Below are positions 7,718 to 13,949 of a DNA stretch of 23,894 nucleotides, one piece after another. Numbering within the stretch: position 1 is the stretch's first letter; the number at the start of each line of letters is the position of its first letter. Under the pieces are notes generated by a model that did not search any database, was not told where the DNA came from, and saw nothing but the letters and a program-made list of their open reading frames with translations. This DNA is from a virus, in IMG/VR virus record IMGVR_UViG_3300037070_002977, positions 1 through 23,894 of that record; one strand, 5' to 3'. A program made the position numbers and the translations under genes.

Positions 7718-8947
7718 TCACAGATAGTAGCCGTTAACGAAAAGTTGGAAAAGCGGTGCCGGCCCCCCAGTTGGCGGTCCTGACAGTTGCGTAAAATCCA
7801 GCGTGCGAGCCGCGACCTGTTGTGGCGTCTGCATCATCACAATCGCTTCCGATGTAAACGCATAATAGCCTGCAAGACGAATCTCCCCCAATGCCGCAGC
7901 AACCCCTGAACCACCTGTGGCTACCCGCACCTCTAACAACCCAGCACCTAAATTTCCCCTTACATTTACACTAAGCCGTACGGCAAGAGCTTCGGGCGGA
8001 ACGAGGGGAAGGCTGATGTTGCTAAAGTTATTATTGCCCCTAGGAACAGGACGCGCGTCCGCCTCAGCGCTAACTATGCTAGCCATATTGCCGGCTTGAC
8101 GAAAATCGATGAAGTTTTGTGATGCGTTCGTGCGGGCGCAGCCAACAAAGCCATAAAAGGTATAGCCACTAGGGAGAAAACCCGATGGGAGGGCAACCGC
8201 TCCGCCACCAGTCGGGCCTGGACTACCATTGGTTCCAGAGAGCATGGCATCAACGGTGCCGTCTGACTTGGCAATTAGATAAATTGAATACCAAGTGTCA
8301 GGGGCTCTAGCGATATTCACACGTCCACCAGCACCGCCTAATGTGATGTCAACTGGTTGCGATACAACACGAAAAGCTCTCAATCCTCCTGCCGTTGATC
8401 GAAGAACCGCAGCATCTGCCCTTATTATTATGTGAGTGGCATCCGTTCGATCCAAAACCAAGTTCCTATGAAAACAAAGCTGATTGGCATTGCCGATGGC
8501 GTCGTCAGGAGGTGGATTAAGGAAGATCCAGCAACCGCCAGTGATCGCGGTGGAATTATAAATAAGCTCTGCGATATATCCGGCTTGAAGGTCCCCTACC
8601 GCTAGATTTACAAATTGACCAAGAGATTGTTTCCGGATCGGCTTTGCAACTAAATCACCGTATTTAAGCGTTGGATTAAGGTTCGTATTGTCCTCATCAA
8701 TCCTTGCCCGAATGAGCAAACCAGTTATCAACGCCGGATCGCCGCCGGTTGCGTCAGGCGAACCGACATGGAGAGGCGTGTAGGTATAGGCTACCCCCGT
8801 GCCACTGGTGGAGATCGTTCCTCCCATGTCCCTGAAAATACGATCGACACCATCAAGGCCAGCATTAAGCTTATTGCCCCAGGTGTTATCGCTTCCACCG
8901 ATTTCCGGTTTGGTAAATTTATAAAGGGTGGTGACTGAATCTGGCAT
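7718..8947 (-). CDS. Tail fibre / receptor-binding-like protein
   Basis: The frame encodes 409 residues. ATG 8947 overlaps the adaptor stop as TGATG. The start (TLYKFTKPEIGGSDNTWGNK followed by LNAGLDGVDRIFRD) is a well-known fibre N-terminal motif: T-x-x-L/Y-x-K-P-x-x-G-x-x-x-T-W-G-x-K-L-N followed by D-x-x-D. The remainder is beta-rich, with many Gly, Ile and aromatic residues (GYIAELIYNSTAITGGCWIF; WYSIYLIAKSDGTVDAMLSG) and no coiled coil. It probably attaches to the tail by its N-terminus and carries a surface-binding domain. It is placed between adaptor and nozzle genes, which in T7 are adjacent. An enzymatic activity is not visible. Confidence 0.82.
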   Translation of the reverse strand: MPDSVTTLYKFTKPEIGGSDNTWGNKLNAGLDGVDRIFRDMGGTISTSGTGVAYTYTPLHVGSPDATGGDPALITGLLIRARIDEDNTNLNPTLKYGDLVAKPIRKQSLGQFVNLAVGDLQAGYIAELIYNSTAITGGCWIFLNPPPDDAIGNANQLCFHRNLVLDRTDATHIIIRADAAVLRSTAGGLRAFRVVSQPVDITLGGAGGRVNIARAPDTWYSIYLIAKSDGTVDAMLSGTNGSPGPTGGGAVALPSGFLPSGYTFYGFVGCARTNASQNFIDFRQAGNMASIVSAEADARPVPRGNNNFSNISLPLVPPEALAVRLSVNVRGNLGAGLLEVRVATGGSGVAAALGEIRLAGYYAFTSEAIVMMQTPQQVAARTLDFTQLSGPPTGGPAPLFQLFVNGYYL

Positions 8948-9627
8948 CAGCTTACCTGCACGTCAAAGGACATGCCACGACGCACACGGTCATCGAGCAC
9001 TGTGCCCTTCTGAATTTCGGATTGTGCTAAAGTGAACATCGTTGCCGCACGCTGTTCGTCCTTCAGAAAGACGTAGGAGAACCCCATCGCAGCAAATTTA
9101 AACGGATTACGCCAATCCGTCGTAAACAAATTGGTGAGATTGCTTGCTGAGAGCGGTTGGGGTCGCTCATAATACGAAAACCAGAATTTGAAATCCTCAT
9201 CAGCCTTCGTGTCAAAATACATCGTGTCGCCAAGGATCGCAAAATAGCGTGGGGCTGATTCGCTTAGCTCGCCATCCGTGCCGGTTGCACGGCGATAATC
9301 AATCTCATCTTCAGGCATAAATATCAGATCATTAAACCCGACCATGTAAAGCCGGATAGGATCGAGAAACAGAGAGATTAGAGGCTGATTCTCTTCACCG
9401 GAGGGTGGCGCAAAAAAGAGGCTAATCTCCGATTCTCCCACCGGAAGAGTAAGTGGGATCCGCTTTTGCATCTTGCGGACCCTCATGTTTCGGGAAAGCC
9501 ACTCCTCAGTGTCAGCTACGATATCCTTCGCCACAGCTCCCGACGCACCCGACACAGAGTCAGAGTTGACCCATGATGCAACGGAGCCTGGAGTAGCCTT
9601 GCCGGCAATCAGCGTATTGTAATCCAC
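8947..9627 (-). CDS. Head-tail adaptor protein
   Basis: The frame encodes 226 residues from ATG 9627. It begins MDYNTLIAGKATPGSVASWV, and helices with the pattern TEEWLSRNMRVRKMQ follow at about 40-57. Residues 57-72 (QKRIPLTLPVGESEISLF) and the later segment PRYFAILGDTMYFDTKADED followed by FKFWFSYYERPQPLSASN match the layout of podovirus adaptor proteins of the SU10 type: a strand pair, Tyr-Tyr, then Leu-S-x-S-N. C-terminal helices (FKFAAMGFSYVFLKDEQRAA) complete the fold. Such proteins form a dodecameric ring below the portal and link it to the nozzle, as T7 gp11 and P22 gp4 do. It follows the head genes and precedes the tail genes, as expected. Confidence 0.8.
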   Translation of the reverse strand: MDYNTLIAGKATPGSVASWVNSDSVSGASGAVAKDIVADTEEWLSRNMRVRKMQKRIPLTLPVGESEISLFFAPPSGEENQPLISLFLDPIRLYMVGFNDLIFMPEDEIDYRRATGTDGELSESAPRYFAILGDTMYFDTKADEDFKFWFSYYERPQPLSASNLTNLFTTDWRNPFKFAAMGFSYVFLKDEQRAATMFTLAQSEIQKGTVLDDRVRRGMSFDVQVS

Positions 9628-9647
9628 GCAAGGCCCCCAGCTGCCTT

Positions 9648-10349
9648 TTAGTGATTCTGACGTAGCTGCTCGTGGAGCATCGCCTTCGCATGGCGTTCCG
9701 TCTTCACAGCGCGACCGAACCGCGACTGGATAGCCCTTCGAACAAACTCGAACGGATAGTCCACCTTCCCATCCAAGTAGTTGATCGGGTGGAAGTCGTT
9801 GTAGTCGGTAGCGTCGTGTGTTCCTTCAACCTCGTCGCTGGTAGGATCCGGTTGGGATTTATCCCCTGGCTTGATCTCTACTTTTTCGAAGTTGAAATAA
9901 GTCTCTACCCCGTTGCGCACCTGCGAGAAGAAGGCACCGGTCGCATTGCCATCGGCATCCTTGTCCGTTCCGTATGTCTCGCCAAAATCGCGATTGGGAT
10001 TGAGCCGAAGACGTTTTTCTTTCAGCTCTACCTTTTTGCTCTGCAAGGCAGAAAACTCAGCAGAAAGCTTGGTCATTGCCACTTCGGGTGCAGATGCTGT
10101 TACTGCCACTGTTTCCTCCTGCTGATCGGCTTCCATATTGAAAAGCAGCTCAGCTGCCTGCTCACGCCAACGCATGTTGCGAATCTGGCCCCGTAGACCC
10201 AGCTTCACATCCAGGCGATCAACCTCGTCTTCAGTGAGATCGCGCACTTGCTCAAGTGTCGCGATCCCTTCAGTTGCCAGCTTGTCAGCTGTCCGTTGGG
10301 CGATCCCGTCAATTTCAGTCAACGCCGCAACATGGCTCCTAATATTCAT
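9648..10349 (-). CDS. Helix-hairpin-helix domain head protein
   Basis: I place the start at ATG 10349, with GGGGG nine bases upstream; a longer frame to 10424 would overrun the preceding small gene. The 233 residues open with a helix-hairpin-helix module at about 8-68: LTEIDGIAQRTADKLATEGI, then TLEQVRDLTEDEVDRLDVKL, then a GLRGQIRNMRWREQAAEL helix. The IDGIA turn followed by a helix and a T-L-E-Q-V helix matches the H-h-H/DUF4332-type domain in which a G-I-G or G-I-A hairpin contacts DNA backbone. Residues 95-120 form a Lys/Glu/Leu-rich helix. The last 65 residues (NYLDGKVDYPFEFVRRAIQS and onward) look folded and helical. A DNA-binding virion or head-completion role is inferred. Confidence 0.75.
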   Translation of the reverse strand: MNIRSHVAALTEIDGIAQRTADKLATEGIATLEQVRDLTEDEVDRLDVKLGLRGQIRNMRWREQAAELLFNMEADQQEETVAVTASAPEVAMTKLSAEFSALQSKKVELKEKRLRLNPNRDFGETYGTDKDADGNATGAFFSQVRNGVETYFNFEKVEIKPGDKSQPDPTSDEVEGTHDATDYNDFHPINYLDGKVDYPFEFVRRAIQSRFGRAVKTERHAKAMLHEQLRQNH

Positions 10350-10362
10350 GTTGCAGTGCCCC

Positions 10363-10554
10363 CTACGGAATCCGCTTGACCTTGTTGCCGGAAACAGATG
10401 CCGACAGATCAGACATCCCGCCACTCGACAGCATCGTCATGTCTGCCTTATGGCCAGGACCAGTAACAGCCTTCTCCCGATACGGGCCGGTCTCAGTACG
10501 GATCTTCTGCCCACGCGCAGAAGATTCAGTCACACAACAGTCGCTCTTCGCCAT
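10363..10554 (-). CDS. Small basic phage protein
   Basis: The frame encodes 63 residues. AAGGAG (10561-10566) stands six bases upstream of ATG 10554, one of the strongest ribosome-binding sites in the window, which supports a real gene. The product (MAKSDCCVTESSARGQKIRT, ending SASVSGNKVKRIP) is rich in Ser, Lys and Arg, has a CysCys pair near the start and no transmembrane segment. It stops 13 bases before the start of the helix-hairpin-helix gene. I recognise no family. Small genes between capsid and adaptor in phages often encode head-decoration or completion factors, but nothing here shows that. Confidence 0.7.
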   Translation of the reverse strand: MAKSDCCVTESSARGQKIRTETGPYREKAVTGPGHKADMTMLSSGGMSDLSASVSGNKVKRIP

Positions 10555-10575
10555 AACTGTCTCCTTGCTTACCCA

Positions 10576-10857
10576 TTACCATGGGTGAAAAAAGTCATCG
10601 TCTTCGATCATGCTGCGGACCCGGCTCCGGGCAGAACCACCCAGAGCCGTTCTAAAGCCACGCATCTCATCGAAGGCATCGGCACGGTCCAAACTCATCG
10701 AACCCTTGCCAGACTGGCGTGGGGCTCTCGCCTCACGCGTGAAGCCGTCCTCCAGCGCGTTACCACTGGAGGGGCCGCTGTAGTCCTTCTTACCCTTCTC
10801 GCCGCTGGACTCGTCCAGCATGCTGTAAGAAGTGTAGGTGCGGCTACGGTACATCAT
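10576..10857 (-). CDS. Small Arg/Ser-rich phage protein
   Basis: I choose ATG 10857, four bases after the stop of the upstream gene with GGGGGA about eight bases before it; ATG 10854 is an equal choice and a longer frame to 10902 would overlap the upstream gene. The product has about 93 residues, begins MMYRSRTYTSYSMLDESSGE and is rich in Ser, Arg, Gly, Asp and Glu. It looks disordered, with a likely helix near LDRADAFDEMRGFRTALGGS, and ends acidic and aromatic (DDDFFHPW). I recognise no family. Its place among head genes suggests a virion or assembly factor. Confidence 0.65.
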   Translation of the reverse strand: MMYRSRTYTSYSMLDESSGEKGKKDYSGPSSGNALEDGFTREARAPRQSGKGSMSLDRADAFDEMRGFRTALGGSARSRVRSMIEDDDFFHPW

Positions 10858-10861
10858 GGGA

Positions 10862-11269
10862 CTACGTCCCCCAGATGACTTCACAGAACACGTTTCCAAC
10901 ACCGCCTGGAGTGCCTACTCCCGCAAGCAATCCAATCTCTACATCGGTGTCAGCCGGAATAACCCGGTTGATCATAAGGGCATCGAATGCAGCCTGATCC
11001 GGAGTATACGTGCTGCGAACTGACCGCCCCTTATTGACCGCAAGAGTGGTGAGATCGAAGGCCGTGCCGTAAGCGGCTGGGGTAGCAGTAATCCCAACCT
11101 GAACCTTTGGAGCTGTGGTCGATCCGGCCAAAGCTGTGCTGATACCCGTCACACCGTAGTCATACAGGAGACCAGCCTTGCCTTTTGGCCCCCTGAATCC
11201 ATACTTCTGATCCGTTGCCAGAGCCGGGAACGGAAAAGAGTACCGGGTTGGTTTGTTGTCGTAAGCCAT
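10862..11269 (-). CDS. Beta-rich head protein downstream of capsid gene
   Basis: I place the start at ATG 11269 (MAYDNKPTRYSFPFPALATD) because AGAGGA stands six bases upstream; a longer frame to 11374 would run into the capsid gene. The 135 residues are rich in Gly, Thr, Val and Ala with alternating hydrophobic residues (KVQVGITATPAAYGTAFDLT; DVEIGLLAGVGTPGGVGNVF), consistent with a beta-sandwich. No catalytic motif is visible. It begins 23 bases after the major capsid gene, a place where many phages encode a decoration or cement protein. That role is an inference from position and fold type. Confidence 0.7.
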   Translation of the reverse strand: MAYDNKPTRYSFPFPALATDQKYGFRGPKGKAGLLYDYGVTGISTALAGSTTAPKVQVGITATPAAYGTAFDLTTLAVNKGRSVRSTYTPDQAAFDALMINRVIPADTDVEIGLLAGVGTPGGVGNVFCEVIWGT

Positions 11270-11292
11270 GTGTTTTCCTCTCAGTCTGGGGG

Positions 11293-12288
11293 TTAGGCTG
11301 CAGAGCCCCACAGGATGACACGAGCATTCGTCGCATCGCTGTGAGTAAGCCCAAAGCCACCGCAATAATACCAAGCCGCAGCATGCGACCGGCCGAAGTC
11401 AGACGGGATCTTTGCGCGAACCTCTTCAGGAGTAACCACGCACTCCATCACAGTGTCGCCGCCAAAGAACAGAACCCAGCTGGATTTTGCATTGTTCCAG
11501 GGGTCCGACACATTCCCGAAGGCATCGAAGGTCGTTGAATCTTCTGCGCCACCCTTCGGAATATTGGTCTGCTCGACAAAGACGAAGCCACCGTAGCGAC
11601 CCATCTCCGACTCGAAGATCATGTTCAGGCCCGTCTCGGTGTAGACGTGCTTGACCTCAAGATCGTCCTTCAGCGCACGGAAGGTCGAGGGATGAGACGT
11701 TGCGATGTATTTGCCAACACGCGGATCAGGCGGGATATTCCGCTCACGCATCATGTCGTCCACGAGATTGATGTGCTCGCTCGACAACTCGATGTTGTTC
11801 GTGGTGACAGTAGTGCCGTTGGTGGTTACGGTCAGCGCCGTAGTGGAAGTGCCGCCCGTAGGCACGACAACGATCGGGGTGGCCGCAAACTGTAGCCACG
11901 ACGATGCGTCAAAGAACTTCCTGGCATTGTTCGACAGCGCCTTGTGGACGATGTCTGTCACCTGAAACTTCGCCAGCATCTCGGATTTGCTGGTGAAGGG
12001 CACCGCAATGCCGGCCTCAGTTACGAGCAGGCTGGACTGGGTGAAAGGGAAGGTTGTCTCGGGAATCGGCTCCAGCTCATCGAGCGCTCGCGCGGCGACG
12101 GCAGTGTCTCCGAAAATGTCCCAATAGAACCTATCGCCCGTATGATACGGCTTGTCCGCTTCAATCGGGTCCGTGAATTGCCGCATCGTCGCCAGCGGCT
12201 GAAGCGTCGTCCGAAGGATGTCGCTCAGATCTGCGTCGGTGCGGTATAGGAGTGTCTCGTTGCCACCCCATACAATACCTGCTGCCAT
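11293..12288 (-). CDS. Major capsid protein (HK97-type, N4 gp56-like)
   Basis: The frame encodes 331 residues from ATG 12288, with AGAGGA nine bases upstream. It has the layout of an HK97-fold coat protein: an N-terminal arm, a charged E-loop-like region near residues 40-75, a central domain, and a C-terminal strand system. The segment YIATSHPSTFRALKDDLE (194-211), then GLNMIFESEMGRYGGFVFVE (220-239), resembles the A-domain of N4 gp56-like coat proteins, where a glycine-rich strand follows E-x-G. The end (KIPSDFGRSHAAAWYYCGGF, GLTHSDATNARVILW) is typical of podovirus coat proteins. Its position after a scaffold gene and before small head genes fits. Hundreds of copies would be needed per virion, so its hidden ribosome-binding site is noteworthy. 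Confidence 0.92.
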   Translation of the reverse strand: MAAGIVWGGNETLLYRTDADLSDILRTTLQPLATMRQFTDPIEADKPYHTGDRFYWDIFGDTAVAARALDELEPIPETTFPFTQSSLLVTEAGIAVPFTSKSEMLAKFQVTDIVHKALSNNARKFFDASSWLQFAATPIVVVPTGGTSTTALTVTTNGTTVTTNNIELSSEHINLVDDMMRERNIPPDPRVGKYIATSHPSTFRALKDDLEVKHVYTETGLNMIFESEMGRYGGFVFVEQTNIPKGGAEDSTTFDAFGNVSDPWNNAKSSWVLFFGGDTVMECVVTPEEVRAKIPSDFGRSHAAAWYYCGGFGLTHSDATNARVILWGSAA

Positions 12289-12356
12289 AGTCGTGATTCC
12301 TCTTTCATCTAGCGACGTGCCGAACTGAAAGAGGAATGGAAGGATGAAGAGGAATT
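12289..12356 (-). promoter_or_regulatory. Alternative hairpins masking the capsid ribosome-binding site
   Basis: On the transcript, ATTCCTCTTTCA (12337-12326) can pair perfectly over 12 bases with TGAAAGAGGAAT (12307-12296), leaving an 18-base loop (12325-12308). The second arm contains AGAGGA, the capsid Shine-Dalgarno sequence, nine bases before ATG 12288. A second upstream copy, ATTCCTCTTCATC (12355-12343), can pair with GATGAAAGAGGAAT over about 13 bases with one bulged A. This second copy starts in the scaffold stop codon (TAA 12357-12355). No run of U follows the hairpin, so it is not a typical terminator. Translation control is an inference. Confidence 0.6.
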
Positions 12357-13566
12357 AAATGGCGAATTTACGCCTCGCCCGCATGTCTGCGACTATATCG
12401 GCAGTGCTCTTGGGCGCTTGCGGCATAACTCGTTGAACTGTGTTAGCCCGTCGCGGGTTGTTGCTCTGTTCAGCACGCTTCTCAGAGACGCGTGCCTGTG
12501 ACCGGTTCTGTGACTGCATTTGAGCCGGCGTCTGGGGCTGGGGTTGCTGATATTGCTGCCCACCCGCCTCAGGTTGAGGACTAAGCAGTCTAAGCAGATC
12601 ACCCTTGACATAATTGGCCGCCGCATCAGCCAGCGTTAACGGATCGCTGACTGGGAACCCTCGTTCGCGATACTGTCGGTGCCAGTCCGCTATCTTCTCG
12701 GGTTCTCGTTGTACCGCTTGGAGATGTTCCTCAGCCACCCCGATGCTGCGCATTTCCTGCAAGCAAAGATCGTTGAGGGTAATCACCGTAGCGGCACCAA
12801 GACGACGGTCTCGATAAATCTCTGGGTGTCTACTTTGAAATTCCGAAGTTAGCGCGTTGGCTATAAGCTCGGATTTCATTCCGGCCATAGCGTCCCGCGT
12901 GATCTCGTCAGATGATTTCGACGGCCCTTGCTTGGCAAGGATGCGCCGTTCGATGTCATCTACAAGTGACTCCAGGGCTTCTGTCCCTGAGTCTTCGTCC
13001 CCAAGCTGTATTTCGCTAACTACCTTGCGAAGGTCTAGTTGCGTTTCTTGCGGTCTGGTACCCGCTTGCTCGGATTGATCAGGCGGTTGGTGTTCCGACT
13101 GGTCTTGGCGTTGGAGATTACCAGAATTTCGCAGCTGCGCAAGAGTGCCTGCCAATTCTGCGCGAAGTTGTTTTACCTCAGGCAGCGCTTCTCTATACGC
13201 AAGGTGCTGCTGAGCCGCCGCAATCATCTCTTGCTCGGTCAGCTCATGGTCTTGATGATTGACTCGGAGCTTAAATCGCCTGTCCGCAGGCGTTTCGGCT
13301 TGCTGTGCCGGCTGCTGTTGCTGCGGCTCCTGTTGCGGCTGCTGGGGTTCTGGCTCTTCCGCCCGATCCTTTTGAGCCTCCGATGCTTCCCACTCCCGCC
13401 GCTGCCGAATACGGTCGTAGATCTCTGCGCGCTTTTGTTCGATACGAGGCCTAGGAGCTTCCGCTTCAGGCTGAGACACTTTTTCCTGGGCGGGCGGCTC
13501 TTGCGGCGGCGGAGCGCCACCTTCTACCGGTTGTTCAGCGATATAGTCGCCCTGGACTTCACTCAT
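12355..13566 (-). CDS. Capsid scaffold protein
   Basis: I place the start at ATG 13566 with AAAGGAG seven bases upstream; the frame could extend to 13638 but would overlap the preceding gene. The 403 residues begin MSEVQGDYIAEQPVEGGAPP. The first 110 are Pro/Gln/Glu-rich (PQQPQQEPQQQQPAQQ), followed by FKLRVNHQDHELTEQEMIAA, a pattern often seen near the N-terminus of podovirus scaffold proteins (K-V-N-G-E-E-x-E-L-T/S-x-x-E). Charged helices follow, with repeated Q, E, K and R. The C-terminus is basic (VADMRARRKFAI), as in scaffolds that bind coat protein. The gene directly precedes the major capsid gene. It would direct procapsid assembly and leave before or during DNA packaging. Confidence 0.82.
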   Translation of the reverse strand: MSEVQGDYIAEQPVEGGAPPPQEPPAQEKVSQPEAEAPRPRIEQKRAEIYDRIRQRREWEASEAQKDRAEEPEPQQPQQEPQQQQPAQQAETPADRRFKLRVNHQDHELTEQEMIAAAQQHLAYREALPEVKQLRAELAGTLAQLRNSGNLQRQDQSEHQPPDQSEQAGTRPQETQLDLRKVVSEIQLGDEDSGTEALESLVDDIERRILAKQGPSKSSDEITRDAMAGMKSELIANALTSEFQSRHPEIYRDRRLGAATVITLNDLCLQEMRSIGVAEEHLQAVQREPEKIADWHRQYRERGFPVSDPLTLADAAANYVKGDLLRLLSPQPEAGGQQYQQPQPQTPAQMQSQNRSQARVSEKRAEQSNNPRRANTVQRVMPQAPKSTADIVADMRARRKFAI

Positions 13567-13942
13567 CCCGTTGCTCCTTTTGCTCCTGCGCTCGTGTATC
13601 CAGCTGACTAAGCCGCTGCTGGGCATTCGCCCCTTCACTCAACTGCTCATAAATCCATGCCATCACCGATGCATAAGGAGCGGCCTTCTTTTGCAGCTCA
13701 AACAATTCGCGCTCATTCTTAGGGTGCATGGTTATCAGCTGTGCAGCAGCATTGCTCGATTCCAACAAAGCGTATTTTACGTAGTCGGCGAGCATTCCAT
13801 CGATTTGTCCCACCAACTCGCGACGAATATTATTGGCCTTAATAACAGCCTCACCCAACATCGTGCGTTGTCTGAATTCGGATGGCACCCCGACAGCTTC
13901 TTCGGGGTCATAGTCGTCCATTAAATCTTCGTACTCGCTCAT
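13559..13942 (-). CDS. Small acidic helical protein before scaffold
   Basis: The frame encodes 127 residues from ATG 13942, eight bases after the previous stop, with AGCAGG close upstream. The start is acidic (MSEYEDLMDDYDPEEAVGVP). Residues 25-110 look like amphipathic helices (VIKANNIRRELVGQIDGMLA; ERELFELQKKAAPYASVMAW) and the end is charged (DTRAQEQKEQRDE). It overlaps the scaffold start by eight bases, which suggests translational coupling. I recognise no family. It may assist scaffold or portal assembly, but this is inferred only from the coupling and location. Confidence 0.72.
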   Translation of the reverse strand: MSEYEDLMDDYDPEEAVGVPSEFRQRTMLGEAVIKANNIRRELVGQIDGMLADYVKYALLESSNAAAQLITMHPKNERELFELQKKAAPYASVMAWIYEQLSEGANAQQRLSQLDTRAQEQKEQRDE

Positions 13943-13949
13943 AACCTGC

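Noticed and set aside
10138-10878. A plus-strand frame of 246 residues across three minus-strand genes
   Set aside because: It crosses three minus-strand genes that have good starts. Its product is low complexity in Arg/Ser/Thr, typical of antisense frames.
12296-12337. The hairpin before the capsid gene as a Rho-independent terminator
   Set aside because: The stem is not followed by a U-run; ATCACGACTATG follows. It also lies between two genes that should be expressed together, so masking of the ribosome-binding site explains it better.
12288-12357. Scaffold and capsid genes are in the same reading frame with only one stop (TAA) between them
   Set aside because: Readthrough could make a scaffold-capsid fusion, but equal frames arise by chance one time in three and the capsid has its own start and ribosome-binding site. 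I see no known readthrough signal.
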